A DNA stretch of 64,000 nt from Proales similis (Eukaryota > Rotifera > Eurotatoria > Ploima > Proalidae). The stretch covers positions 2,386,296 to 2,450,295 of the forward strand of contig JAGVRJ010000005.1 of NCBI GenBank assembly GCA_019059635.1. Reading direction: 5' to 3'. The position numbers and the translations under genes were made by a program. Positions 41,466 to 52,176 of the stretch are shown piece by piece. The notes beneath the pieces are model-generated. The model saw nothing but the letters and a program-made list of their open reading frames with translations. It was not told the DNA's origin and made no database searches. The first letter of the stretch is position 1, and the number at the start of each line of letters is the position of its first letter.

Positions 41466-42477
41466 TTTAAATTAGTCTTACTTATTGTTCAGTGAAGTGG
41501 CGTTTCTGTAAAAAAGTTGGAGAGAGCTTTGTTCAGCTTTCTTTTTTAGTAAGATTGTCTGTGTGTGCCTTATCGTCCTTCCTTTTCCGTGTGGGAATAT
41601 TCGGTAGTCAGCAAGACCCCTCGACGTTCGGGCTAGGCTCAAGACCAGATAGAGTTGTTTCGGTCATGGTGATTGTTGGAGATCGAGTCTTGAGTCCAAG
41701 TTCTGCTTTGACTTAAAGCGTACCAAAGCTTAGTATCTTATAGCTGAACAATAATCCCCTCCTTTTTGTTTTTCGGTTTCATTCTTCATATTTCTTTGTT
41801 TTCTAAGCTTGCTGAGGTTTTGTCCCTGTGCTATTGTTAGGTCCTTTTTAATGAAGACCGTATTGAATCTATTTGAATTGCTCAAGAGCTTTGCCTTTCT
41901 CAGAACTTTCATTTTACTTTCGATTGTGTCAAACCCCACTTTGAGCTAAGGCCAGTGATCTGTTTGTTGAGAAGGGTGTACAGCCAAGAAGGTACACCTT
42001 AGGCTAGATTTCGTGCAAAATATCTTTTAGATGGTTCTGAGGAAGGTACTATTTTCATCCAGATTCGTTTCTACAACAAATATCATGAGATTATTCTCTT
42101 TTCTCTTTATGCTTCCTTAGTTAGAATAATATTCACCAGCGCAACCTGGTCATTCTGGTTTCCTATTTTAAGTATAGTTCTGAAAAATGGTTCTGATATC
42201 TGAGTCTTGTTATTTGAGGCCTTGGTTACTTGATTTTAGAGCAATAAAAATTGATTGATTGATCCTCTTCCTCAACAACAGTTTGATAAGCCAATGTTCT
42301 TCCCCTGCAATTTTATAGTAAACGATTCCATCGCTTACATCCTAACCATTGTCTTTTTGTTTCGTGTTGTTTCTTTTTGTTGACGGGCTTCGGTCGGGTT
42401 AACAACTGATTAATGAACTCACCTTGCCCGAACCTTTTGGCGTTGTGTAGATCGCCCGTAGTATTCTGCATAGCAGA
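41466..42477. other. No gene recognised
   Basis: Short ORFs at 41492-41716 (+) and 41730-41939 (-) have no family resemblance. The sequence is probably decayed repeat but I cannot assign it. Confidence 0.35.
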
Positions 42478-42597
42478 AGTGGCTCTTGTTATTTGGTAAT
42501 TCCCCCACCATGCGCACAAGTCAAACCTCGACCATTTAATGTAACCCATATTGATTCGACATTCGGCCGCGCCGGAGTGCTCGACTTATGTTTTCTA
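42478..42597 (+). mobile_element. Fragment of the env-element LTR family, opposite orientation to 39198
   Basis: Aligns with the 5' third of the solo LTR at 53154-53503: CTTGTTATTT.GTAATT.CCCCACCAT.CGCAC, then CCTCGA.CATTTAATGTA and GTGCTCG.CT.ATGTTTTC. It is diverged by many substitutions, so it is an old fragment. Confidence 0.6.
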
Positions 42598-43539
42598 CGT
42601 TCACGCGCACGATCGAGATAACTACCAACTTCGTGCTAGCGGAAGAGGAAAAGTGGCGAAACCTGGTCGACGACAAGCGTACAGTCAATTCATTGGGAAG
42701 TCGACATCCTCGATAAAAACAAACGAGAAAAACTCAAACAGATAAATAAATTACCTGAAAAAAGCGAGTAGAGTTCCATACACAGCAAAATCGACACAAG
42801 ATAGCTTTACGAAATCACTAGGTTGCCGTTATGACTCAAGAACTCTCCAAGCAAATGGAGGGATAAATCTGGTGCTAGGACACTTGTAGTTCATGAAGAT
42901 CTACATGATCTACATACTAATCCTCTCGGAGAGCTAAGAAGAGCACCTCGAGCACCGAAGGAAAGAGCTAGATATTCTAACCGAGTGAAACCTAAAACTC
43001 TCGCCGGAGAAATGCAAGTATGTAGTTAACGAGATCTACTCGGATTCTGTGTCTCGGATTTGTGAAAGAGAAAGATTTATAACAGAAACTAAGAAACGAT
43101 AAGGGAATCAAACAGCCAAAACAAAATTAAGCACATTCAAACAATACTATTGGGACGAACTAATCGAAGGCTATATTTATAGCGTGTGTTGACAAATAGA
43201 GATTCATCCTTCTTCGGGTTGAAGAAAGCTTGTTTTCTTTTTCGGCTCAGGAGCGAACGTTGAGTAAAAAGGAACGTCAGCCCGTGTGAAGATCGCACCT
43301 GATCCGAACCAGACATCGAACAGCCGTAAATGGTAAACAATAATGCATGAGGAATGTCAGTCGAAGCATTTTGTCGCAAAAAGACAACGAAGCAAGATAG
43401 TTTATCATAAGAATTACTTCAGACTTCTCAAGGACAGGGAGAAGAACCACGGAATAACCTAAAAAATGCATAAATAGAAGACAGAGCAACGATATTTTAG
43501 AAAATCACGTACACGTCGAAGTAACGAGAAAGTCAAAAA
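42598..43539. other. No gene recognised
   Basis: Decayed sequence of unknown origin. The overlapping minus-strand ORFs at 43137-43489 have no domain that I can name. Confidence 0.3.
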
Positions 43540-43672
43540 CATACGTGTTAGTCAAAAATTTATATTGTCGGAAAAGGATGTACATGCAATTCAAGAGGAT
43601 AATCGATGGATGCCTTGTTTGCCAGAGTTTAAAAAAAGCTAAAAAGAAGTTTGAAAGAACCTTCGAACCAGA
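43540..43672 (+). mobile_element. Possible retroelement integrase zinc-finger remnant
   Basis: A short open stretch reads YCRKRMYMQFKRIIDGCLVCQ followed by lysines, resembling the second half of the HHCC zinc finger of Ty3/gypsy integrases (aromatic residue, about 15 residues, then CxxCQ). No flanking catalytic domain survives, so this is weak. Confidence 0.3.
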
Positions 43673-45922
43673 ATGAACAAACCAGAATGAGGTAAAAGCA
43701 ATTAACTCGATAGACTCGAGACCGCCGTTTGCTTTGCGTTACGAATGAATAAACAATCGACAACACAACATACCTTGCCACAAAAAACTGCTTAAATGTC
43801 TTGTCTTTGGCTCATATATCTTTGCCCTTGTTCAAATTTAAACGTTTTCGATAAAGTATGCAGGAAACCCGAACGTATATTTGGCTAACTAGCACTTCTT
43901 AAGCTTTCCTTTTAGCGTTCAGCTTCGAGCTAACTGAAAATATCAAGTTAAGCTTTTCCAGCTAATGGCGAATTTTTTGAAAAGTCGCTGCATCCGAATA
44001 AAAACACGTATTTTCAGAGAAACGTGACTCTAAAACCACCTTCTGGCGAACAAGAGCAAAGAGCTAGAACATTTGACATTTGCGACGAATTAATAAACAT
44101 CGACTAGTTCTAGCTGCTATCCTACATTTTAAGGATAATGTGCCGATTTTTTGTGCGGTCTTCAAAATATTCATATATTATTTTAGTTGTTTACCGTAAA
44201 TCTTAGGTCATCGATTTTTCAACAGGATGGAGTCGCATGCCACACCGAACCGAGCATAAGACTCTCAGAAAAGAAAGATTTAAAGCCTGTAACGCTGGGA
44301 ATCGTATTGTCAAAAATGGTTAACTTTTTCTAGGATCTTTATTGAACTAAACAAACTAAGTTATAAATAAACTTCCTGTCCATATCCGATTCTAGCCATC
44401 TTGTGACAAGCAAATCAAAGTCGAGTTAGTCTTGTTAAGCTAGGTCTGTCTTATAATAATAAAACACCACGCGCATATTTGTTTACATGGAAATAATTCC
44501 TTTTTCCATTTTGATAAGCAGTTTTCTCGCTTGAACCGTCGATAGACGTGTTAAGGCATGGGCCTTTCGATTAGGTCCGATGATATTGATTGTGGTCAAG
44601 TATCCGGGGTACAACTTTGCTCCGCTTTTAAACTTCATTGTTATGTCATGTGAACATACCTGTTCATTAAGTTGTCCACATTCTCAGTTATGATTTTGAT
44701 CACTTTAGTGCAATGCAGAGCGAATACTCCTCAACTTAAGGTATAAGAGATGGTTTCTTCTAAACTTCTATTGATTTATATATATTCGTCGTTCGCCATT
44801 TAACACGGATTTAGTGACCTTTGTAGGTTTTCACAACACTAATCTTAAATAGTTTTGTACCTAATCATTTCTTCAACAAGAATTCCACTCTTTACGAGTA
44901 GTAATTCGTTCAATCCTGTGAGATTCGTTTGTTCATTCGCGTTATTAAGCGTTAGTGCTTTGCTGTGTTGCGTTATTATTACTCCTTCGTTCTTTTCCCA
45001 TATGACACTTAAATCATGGCATCAATGTTTTTGTTACTTGTTGTTATTATTGTTATTATTATTTTTGTTGTTTTTACAAAAGCATGTTTTATTTTGTCTA
45101 CCAAGCTTATTTTTGTCGGACTATTTAGGTCTCCTACCTAACGAAAAGAAATAGAAAATTGTTGATAATGCACGAAAGCACGATACCCTCTTTAATATGA
45201 AAACTTAAGTAAACTGCCTTACATTCGCTATTGCAGACGTTATGGGTTCTTTTTTTTGCTTCCACAAGTCTAGGGGAAACCGAATATCTCACTCCTTAAA
45301 AACTCGTTGTCTGAATATAGCGGTATTACGTTTGGGGTTTTCTATCAAAGGAACACGATTCTTGCTTATAATTAATCGTTTTGTGTCCGCACATCTTTGT
45401 TAGTCTCATCACGGTGCACTGATGCTTATCGAGCTTAATATTTTAAACTTAAAGCTTTTCCTCTTTTGTTCCGAATGAGTCATGCTCGTTTTCAGTAGGT
45501 TTTTACCAGGCGACTATCCTTTACCATAAACTTGGTTTACTTGTTGGAAAAGAACGTATATATCCGGGCTCGTTCTTATAACCTATCTATGATCAACTAT
45601 CTTCTCGACTATTGCTAAGTAATAAGGATGGTCCTGTTCGCCTATGACTGGAAGCTTATAATGCGGGAAACTACCGTTTTCCAATTCTGCGAGTCTATCT
45701 TTTAGAATTGAGTTGCTTCCTTCAGCCTGCCTACTGACCTTAAATGTACAAGTATATCTTGGTTCCAATTCGGACCTCAGGAAATCTTTTTGGAGAAAAA
45801 CCTCGTTGCCTTTTCACTATGCTTTTAGTATTTTGCTTTAAGACTTATTGCTAAAATCATAATAAAATAATTTATCAACTTCATGATTATGGATTTCAAT
45901 TCACTTTTAAACACATATTAGG
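43673..45922. other. Repeat-derived spacer with a Tc1 fragment
   Basis: At 44215-44280 the translation IFQQDGVACHTEPSIRLSEKK matches the second-aspartate region of Tc1-like transposases and a similar fragment at 57310-57380. A short TTA/TTG trinucleotide run lies at about 45036-45075. A minus-strand ORF (45583-45768) and a plus-strand ORF (44855-45154) have no recognisable family. Nothing else is supported. Confidence 0.4.
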
Positions 45923-45929
45923 TTGCAAC

Positions 45930-46060
45930 CCAAAACGCAGGTACAAAAACTAGTAATTAGTCTCATTCGATTCAGATTGGCTGTATCTCGGCCTTTGATC
46001 GACCGATTGATATTGTCATTTTCGGGTTTAATTACAGACTTGCTAAAGCGTTCCGTCACA
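45930..46060 (+). repeat. Tc1-like terminal repeat fragment (copy related to 57735-57835)
   Basis: Shares with the reverse complement of 57735-57835 the run TTAGTCTCAT, TTGGCTGTA.CTC, GCCTTTGATCGACCGAT and TTTTCGGGTTT-type sequence. Because the 57735 copy sits just behind a Tc1 transposase remnant, this is probably the terminal part of the same transposon family. Confidence 0.5.
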
Positions 46061-46639
46061 GTGTCCTTTTCTTTGAACGGCCAAATAACAACTTCCAAGC
46101 ATTTTATCGTTGCCTGTATTTTCAAACCAAGCTCTTATGCTCGGCGCGGTGGGGCATGTGCCTCAGTCCTGTTAATAATCGGAGACCTGTCCACAAAATA
46201 CAGAGGTAATGTTGGTAAAAGAGAGGGCTGAAGGATTAATTTATGAGGCGACATTGGTATATCATTGATAAGGCGGTAATCAAATAAGTGAACTTGCCTT
46301 CTTCCTGATAAGTTAATCAACCAACCAACCCGCCTTCGCCTTGAAGTGTTGCCGTCAGAATGCCGTGTAGTTCTCGACCAATTAAATCAAAACCAGTTGA
46401 GCTCGCCATTGGCCTATCACTTCTTCTGAGCACCTCAGTGGAATTGAAACTGAATTTCAGCCGCAGAGAGAAGACGCTTACCTTTCTGTTCACTGTTCAC
46501 AAGTGTATCACCAGCATGATGTGAATCACAATATCATTTTATCATAAATGTTTGTCTTAGGAATGTTATTTTCTTGTCTTTCGTGCATACAAGGTAGTCA
46601 GTTAGTTTAAGTGCTGACTTTAAGTGTGAGTCTGTATGG

Positions 46640-47053
46640 TTGTGAAGGAGCCAAGCGTTGGCGAAAGGCCGGTAAAAATAGACATAGGCCCGGAACCGCC
46701 CCGGGTCGTGTGAGTGGGGAACGGCTTGCGGCATGAGAACGGGGACGGCGGGAATCGCCCGTGCTGCGGAAGTTACCGCAGCCGGTCGACAACAGTCGAA
46801 AATTTAGTGAGCTTCATTTTTCAAATGGAAGCAAGCGACCACGCGGCCAAAGAAGTTGATTTTTTTCTGGGAGGGGCGGGAAGATAGTAACCGACTAAGC
46901 GTTGCATTCGCAACTTTGAGTTGCTATCGCCCTCCCGTCCCCCTGTGTTATTTAATCCGCTGCTTGCGTAAGCAAGTTTGAAAATAAATACGACTAAGCT
47001 TGGGGATAAGCTTACAACAGTTTAGGACAAGCAACGACAAACTGTTACAATCG
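46640..47053 (+). mobile_element. Old 3' end of the same gypsy family as 50862-56405 (untranslated region plus LTR)
   Basis: From GGAGCCAAGCGTTGGCG to the polypurine stretch GGGAGGGGCGGGAAGA (about 46873) it parallels 55826-56206 with many substitutions and deletions. An LTR follows (GTAACCGACTAAGCGTTGCATTCGCAACTTTGAGTTG to CTGTTACAAT at 47053), shortened relative to the 199-base LTRs. No coding region is left. Insertion predates the intact-length element. Confidence 0.8.
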
Positions 47054-47899
47054 GGTTGACACTCTCCGAGGCTTATGCAGAGGAGGCTCTTTCATACTCC
47101 TAGTCCTTTTGAGTTGGTGAAATGCCGCCAGATTGCAGACGATTTAGTTTATGCCTGCAACCCTGATAGTGATAAGGATGACCTATCGAACCTGGAAAAA
47201 TATTTGTTGGAGATATAAAAAAGGCTAAGAAAAGGGTATGAGGTGTTGCGGAGGAAAGCAGAATAAGAAGGTCAGTTGACGGTCTACGTGAAGTAAAACC
47301 AGCAACCTACCAAAAAGGAGATGTTGTTAGGCTTAAGGTAGACACAAAGAAATGCCGTCCCAACGTTAAGCGCATGTTTAAAGAACAAACAAAGTATTAA
47401 AACTTCTGACGGCCAAGTTCTTCCGAATAATAGATACGAGCGCGTGGTGTTAAAGTGTTAAACCTGTTGGGCGCCATCTACACCCAACACCTTTGATTAT
47501 GTCAGGGCCATAGTGGCATCACAACCCAGACATTATTATCTCTTTAGAATATTTAGATGATTTAATTCGTTAATATTGACATGCTTCAGAACGGCTAGTT
47601 CTAATAAACTTACAAACGCGCACAAAACTTCCCTTTCCTCCCAACAAACCTACAGATCACCCGATTGTGAAGCACTGTTTCAATAATTATTGACCGATCA
47701 GAGACGAGAAAAACAGCCTAAGATAGGCCGCGGAAGGCCCCGGTAAGAGATACTATCGGATTCAAAAACTAAAAAGCGCCCAAGGAGGTCTAAGAAGTCT
47801 GTTCGGAATTTTAAGCCCCCTACCCAGTCAACCACCCTACCCTTAGCAAAAGGATCGCAGTTGGATCGCGAATAGGCTCATTATGCTGACTTCGTCCCC
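47054..47899. other. Decayed sequence, possibly retroelement
   Basis: A stretch at 47288-47395 reads LREVKPATYQKGDVVRLKVD and onward, resembling the GD.V.LK motif of retroelement integrase C-terminal domains, but stops interrupt it and no catalytic part is present. I see no host gene. Confidence 0.3.
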
Positions 47900-48343
47900 G
47901 TTTTTCGCTGGACAGGTTGCCATTTTTGACAAAGCATAGGACGCTTAATTTGCTTCTCGGGTTTGATACCCATACCTTATTTAGTATTCATCATAACCGC
48001 AAATTCGCTCATGTATTCGAGCTAGAAGCTGCCCCACACCATGACGCTTCCACCACCTTGCTGTCGAGTCGAAAAATACTTTTTTTCTTTACGCAAATCG
48101 TGCCAATAGTACTGGAAACAATCAGGGCCGTCAAGATTAAACTTTTTTTCGAACAACTGTTTCCCACTCCGATTTACAGCTCATATGAAGCCTGGCCCAC
48201 TCAAGCCGATTGGCTTTGTGAGTTTTCGTAAGTTCTTGTTTTGTGACCAGCTTCTCATGATTGATGTTGTGGCAGTCTCGGGAACTCGATTCACGGTCCA
48301 TCTCGAACAATTGAGATCTAATTCTGTAATAATCTTCGCGCAA
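47900..48343 (-). pseudogene. Tc1-like transposase fragment
   Basis: Cut-and-paste transposase relic on the minus strand. Readable pieces are ANRLEWARLHMSCKSEW (the segment before the first catalytic aspartate), FNLDGPDCFQYYWHDLRKEK and QQGGGSVMVWG. This order is the Tc1 pattern around and after the first Asp. The frame changes between the pieces (near 48140), and the second Asp and the Glu are missing, so it is inactive. Confidence 0.8.
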
Positions 48344-48669
48344 GATATTTTTTTGTTGCTTGCTGCGTTGATAATTCGTCGTTTAGCCCGGATATCAAGC
48401 TTCTTTGGGCTGTCTAACTGACCGAAGTTTGTTGTTGTTGTTTCTTCATCTGCTTTATCTGCTTAGATTGATTTCTAAAGTAATATCCTCTTTTTGCAGG
48501 AAGAATTTCTTCCACGATAAGGGCAGGGTTGAAGCGGGTCCGATTGCTCATACAGACGCTTTCTTGTCCCGCTTTTTGAACCTGTGTGAGCACCTACCTA
48601 GCTGTTTTGAAGGAGAAGAAACATTTTTACTTCATGTTGCTTTTTCTCTTCTTTTAGGCCTCCCCATCC
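48344..48669. repeat. 326-base repeat, copy 1
   Basis: Nearly identical to 49939-50264: starts AAGATATTTTTT, ends CCTCCCCATCC. I count three differences (a T-run length change, tgtgtgagc/tgtgttagc and ttaggcc/ttaagcc). It carries an ORF shared by both copies (from 48405), but the amino-acid composition (leucine-rich, no motif) does not suggest a protein. It abuts a mariner remnant on its right. Confidence 0.85.
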
Positions 48670-49335
48670 AGGCTCTTTCATACTCTACATGTCGCTTTTG
48701 GTTCCAGCGCTTAAAGAGTGGTGATTTCAGTTTAAAAGACAAAGAAAGCTTAGGCCAACCAAAGAAATTTGATGACGACGAGCTGCAGTACCTATAAGAG
48801 AAAACTCTAGTCTCGATCAGCGATCGCAAATCGATTGTATTTAGCCGTTTCTTTTCTTGCGAGGGAGTAAAAAAATGATTTTTTGTGGAGAATCGTGACT
48901 GGCGATTTAAAATGGATCTTTTACGACAAACCTAAACGCAGGAAGTCATAGGTAGATCCAGGACAGCCATCCATATCTCAGCCACAACGAGATAATCATG
49001 GCAAAAAGCTTATGTTTTGCATATGGTGGGATCAGCAAGGAGTAATGTACTACGAGCTGCTGAAACCCAACCAAACAGTCAATGCAGCACTTCACCAAGA
49101 ACAATTGCTCAGATTGAACAAAGAATTACAGGAGAAAAGACTCTTGATTGCGAGCAACAGGGGTTAAGTCATTTTGATGCATGAGAAGTTGCGAAAGTTG
49201 TGTCCTCATGTTGCGAAAAGCGTGAAACAAACGCTGGTCGACCTGCAATGGAAGAATCTCTCAAACCCATTTCATTCGACAGACATTGCTCCATCTGATT
49301 ACTATTTCATATTGCTTAAATGATTGTGATTTTCT
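48670..49335 (+). pseudogene. mariner transposase remnant
   Basis: Relic of a mariner-family DDD transposase. The HTH end reads CRFWFQRLKSGDFSLKDKES, then GQPKKFDDDELQYL. Near the right end, PHVAKSVKQTLVDLQWKN and STDIAPSDYYF match the region around the second and third catalytic aspartates, which are 34 residues apart in mariner. Several stops and frame changes lie between. The sequence is far from functional. The left end abuts the 326-base repeat. Confidence 0.85.
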
Positions 49336-49621
49336 TAAATACATTTGACCGATTAATTACGTATGAAAACTTTTCAAAAAAAAAATCATTTTCCAAATAT
49401 ATCTAAGGAAATCTTAAGTGAAAATTTTTTTTTCAATTTCATTATAGGATTTTCTTAACTTATAAATTTTTTCCCTAATTCATGTACAGTAAAATCCGTG
49501 TAAATGAACACCTCATAAATGAACAAATCGATTAAATGAACAATGAATTAAAAGTCAGTTAGACTCTTGTGGTTTTGGTAAGGAACGATCAGACAATAAA
49601 TGAACATCGCATTATTGAACA

Positions 49622-49868
49622 TGTTGTGGCAGCTCCCCTGGCTGTCTACTTGATTAACTCCCCGATTTAGTGGGCAATAAGTCGGGTCGGGGTTTAATCT
49701 ACTTTATTCTATATTCTGAATCGCGCCGGCCGAACCGAACGCGAGCTATATATATATAATCCTCCAGGCGGAAGCGGTCACCCCGCCGCTATCCGCGGAC
49801 CCCTCCCAGAAAGTGGCAGAAAGTGGCTGAGAGGGAGGAGGCCATGTCGCAGTCCGCGACTGCAACAT
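49622..49868 (-). mobile_element. LTR (247 bases) of a second gypsy-like family, with adjoining polypurine tract
   Basis: Read on the minus strand it starts TGTTGCAGTCGCGG, contains a TATATATATA box and the block GCTCGCGTTCGGTTCGGCC, and ends GCCACAACA, so it has TG...CA ends. Just outside its 5' side on that strand is AAGGGGGGAGAAA, a polypurine tract, so it is a 3' LTR with a small remnant of internal sequence. A diverged relative, next to a primer-binding site and gag, is at 57863-57992. Confidence 0.75.
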
Positions 49869-49938
49869 TTCTCCCCCCTTACGGGAGTGACCCTCCGCCC
49901 GGACTAACTAAAACTAAATGACTAAAATAAGGTTTTAA

Positions 49939-50264
49939 AGATATTTTTTGTTGCTTGCTGCGTTGATAATTCGTCGTTTAGCCCGGATATCAAGCTTCTT
50001 TGGGCTGTCTAACTGACCGAAGTTTGTTGTTGTTGTTTCTTCATCTGCTTTATCTGCTTAGATTGATTTCTAAAGTAATATCCTCTTTTTGCAGGAAGAA
50101 TTTCTTCCACGATAAGGGCAGGGTTGAAGCGGGTCCGATTGCTCATACAGACGCTTTCTTGTCCCGCTTTTTGAACCTGTGTTAGCACCTACCTAGCTGT
50201 TTTGAAGGAGAAGAAACATTTTTACTTCATGTTGCTTTTTCTCTTCTTTTAAGCCTCCCCATCC
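49939..50264. repeat. 326-base repeat, copy 2
   Basis: Direct-repeat partner of 48344-48669 with about 99 percent identity. The flanks differ on both sides: here the left neighbour is the LTR/polypurine remnant and the right neighbour is unrelated AT-rich DNA. No target-site duplication is obvious at the borders. Confidence 0.85.
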
Positions 50265-50443
50265 TTTTTATTTTCTTCTAGTTGGGCTCTGAGCTCTTCT
50301 CTGGCTCGTCTTGGCTTTTTCGTGTTGTTACTCCAGAGCATCTAATCATAAGTCCCCCAGTAGATTGAATACTTACCGAGGAGATTCAGGGTACTCAATT
50401 TAAGACCGTTTTAAGCGAAATCTACTGTACTCTCTGTTTCTGG

Positions 50444-50861
50444 ATAACTTCATAGCTCTTCTGTTGTTAAAGAATATTACTTTTTCATTGCTCATATAAA
50501 ATCCATTAATTAATGTTTTTTACCACCAAACTCTCTTTTATGCTTCTGGTTATGATTTGCATTCACTCTCGGTTCAAGAAAGAGCAACGGTCAATTGCAA
50601 TTCGCTTATCTAAGAGATACATTATCCTACAGTATACCCAGATGTCGATTTTTTTCCCTGTGTATCTCTTGTAAAGTCTGAATCACAGTTTTCTTTTCCA
50701 TGAATGTCTTTGTAGGGTAAGTGATATTCATATGTTTTGTGCATTAAAAGAAATTTGTGCTTGTTTTTGACCGAAAAATGCCTTATAAGGTATAAGTTAA
50801 GTTAGTTTGCACGGTAGCGGACAACACTGCATGGCCTTCCCTTCTGTGCCATTAAATATCA
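50444..50861. other. Spacer before the gypsy element, no gene recognised
   Basis: AT-rich sequence. Its last four bases, ATCA (50858-50861), are the left target-site duplication of the gypsy element. Confidence 0.5.
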
Positions 50862-51060
50862 TGTAACCGACTCAGCGTTGCATTCGCAACTTTGAGTTGG
50901 TTCCGCCCTCCCGTCCCCCTGTCTTATTAAATCCGCCGCTTGCTTACGCAATCGATGGTTAGTCAGAGAAGTTGTTTTAAAATAAAACACAACTAGCTTA
51001 TCCACCACGTTTATTGGGGATAAGCTTAGAACAGTTGGGACAACCAGCCAATCTGTTATA
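50862..51060 (+). repeat. 5' LTR of the gypsy element
   Basis: Begins TGTAACCGACTCAGCG and ends AATCTGTTATA. AATAAAA lies at about 50980, a plausible poly(A) signal for the element's RNA. It differs from the 3' LTR at five positions. The end is TA rather than the usual CA if the 4-base ATCA duplication is taken as the boundary. Confidence 0.9.
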
Positions 51061-51074
51061 ATGGTGGCAGCGGA
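51061..51074 (+). other. Primer-binding site of the gypsy element
   Basis: TGGTGGCAGCGGA begins one base after the 5' LTR. It starts with TGG, complementary to a tRNA 3' CCA, and lies exactly where minus-strand priming occurs. I do not assign the tRNA. Confidence 0.75.
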
Positions 51075-51162
51075 AAAGGAACCCGGTGCAAGACGGAGTC
51101 CCTGGAGGTCCGACATGGAATGGTGGGCCGGCGTATGAGCAGCGATACTAATTATTTTAGCT

Positions 51163-52176
51163 ATGCTGCTAAGCCTACCGGCCACCGCGTGCGCAGCTAC
51201 GTTCGGCTTAGCAGGCCTAAGCTTAGCCGGAGTGGCTGCATGGCGCATGATGGCCCCAGGACTCGGCGGGAAGAGCTACCGAGGACGAAGAATTGAAAAC
51301 AGACGAATAGAGCTAGCAACTCCGGAAGGAGAACTTAGACGGCCGAACATTGCAATAACGTCTACAGGGGGATTGCAACTAGCAACCGCGGCAGGAGCTG
51401 GTGCAGGCACCTGGGCAACAGACTTCACAACGCTCGGCGGGATGGAGCGTTTCCACGACGGAATGGATGCAGTCGAATGGTGGAAAACATTCAACCTATT
51501 TACCGGCGCGGACAACGCAAGCCTTCATCTCATAGTGAGACAATTGATCTCAAGCATTGACATGCAATGCACGAAGAGAATTGTAAACGACTTGGAAGCG
51601 GCAAAGACAGTGGAAGACGTCAAAACAGCGTTCCTACAAGAGTTTGGCTCCCGGAGAAGCGAAATAGACTTTCGAGGACGCTTCTACCTAGAAGAACAAG
51701 GCCCAAGGACCGTAAAGGAATTCGCACAAGAACTAAAAAAACTCTCGGAAACCGCATGGGGAACCGGAAGGAACAACGACGTCGACGAACGGCTCAAGTC
51801 ACAACTCCAGTGGGGCCTCCGAAACAAGAGCTGGACAAGTATACTGGCGGCCCAGACAGAGTGGACGTTTAAACAAATGGTGGAATTTTGTGTCAAACTT
51901 GAAGAGGATATGAGCGCAACGAGGAATCGACGTAAAGAAACCAAGAAACCAACAGCGTGGAACCGGGAAAGACGCGGGGAAGAGAAAGAACAACCCCAAC
52001 GGCAAAAGACCCAACGCCCGCTAGCGGAGATGGAATGCCACAATTGCAATGAGAAAGGACACTTACGGAAAAACTGCCCACACGCGAAAGGGACAGTAAA
52101 TGTGAGAACAAATAACGTAGAGGAAATCGGCGACGAGATGCTCGTGAAGACAACGGCGAGGAAAATGGGAAAATAA
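51163..52176 (+). CDS. gag: Gypsy gag protein, 337 aa, intact
   Basis: Capsid/nucleocapsid protein that packages the element RNA. The ORF is uninterrupted from ATG 51163 to TAA 52174-52176. The first 30 residues are strongly hydrophobic (LPATACAATFGLAGLSLAGV), looking like a signal or membrane segment, which is unusual for gag. A capsid-like region follows (WKTFNLFTGADNASLHLIVR; FLQEFGSRRSEIDFRGRFY). A basic linker leads to one CCHC zinc knuckle CHNCNEKGHLRKNC near residue 300. The gag end overlaps the pol frame by a -1 slippery site. The ATG is the first after an in-frame TGA at 51136-51138. Confidence 0.9.
   Translation: MLLSLPATACAATFGLAGLSLAGVAAWRMMAPGLGGKSYRGRRIENRRIELATPEGELRRPNIAITSTGGLQLATAAGAGAGTWATDFTTLGGMERFHDGMDAVEWWKTFNLFTGADNASLHLIVRQLISSIDMQCTKRIVNDLEAAKTVEDVKTAFLQEFGSRRSEIDFRGRFYLEEQGPRTVKEFAQELKKLSETAWGTGRNNDVDERLKSQLQWGLRNKSWTSILAAQTEWTFKQMVEFCVKLEEDMSATRNRRKETKKPTAWNRERRGEEKEQPQRQKTQRPLAEMECHNCNEKGHLRKNCPHAKGTVNVRTNNVEEIGDEMLVKTTARKMGK
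52167..52173 (+). promoter_or_regulatory. Probable -1 ribosomal frameshift site GGGAAAA at the gag end
   Basis: The heptamer G-GGA-AAA fits X-XXY-YYZ in the gag frame and sits directly before the gag stop TAA. A one-base backward slip here continues as ITKITIDTGSATT, the start of the protease. The pol frame is one base back from gag, as the site predicts. Confidence 0.75.

Larger units (their letters stand above)
49491..50443. mobile_element. Candidate Tigger/pogo-derived nonautonomous element carrying later insertions
   Basis: The left end TA-CAGTAAAATCCGTGTAAATGAAC (from 49493) and the right end TTTTAAGCGAAATCTACTG-TA (to about 50443) are imperfect inverted repeats flanked by TA, the target used by Tigger/pogo. 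The right end is identical in its last 18 bases to the Tigger remnant end near 41461. Inside lie an LTR (49622-49868) and copy 2 of the 326-base repeat, which must be later insertions or cargo. The inverted-repeat match is only about 14 of 22, so the pairing is tentative. Confidence 0.4.

Noticed and set aside
44855-45154. 99-residue hydrophobic ORF
   Set aside because: Driven by T-rich and TTA/TTG repeat sequence (poly-Leu); no family, no exon context.
48405-48797. 130-residue ORF spanning the 326-base repeat and the mariner start as a host gene
   Set aside because: Its first part is repeated at 50000 and its end is mariner transposase; it is a chance fusion.
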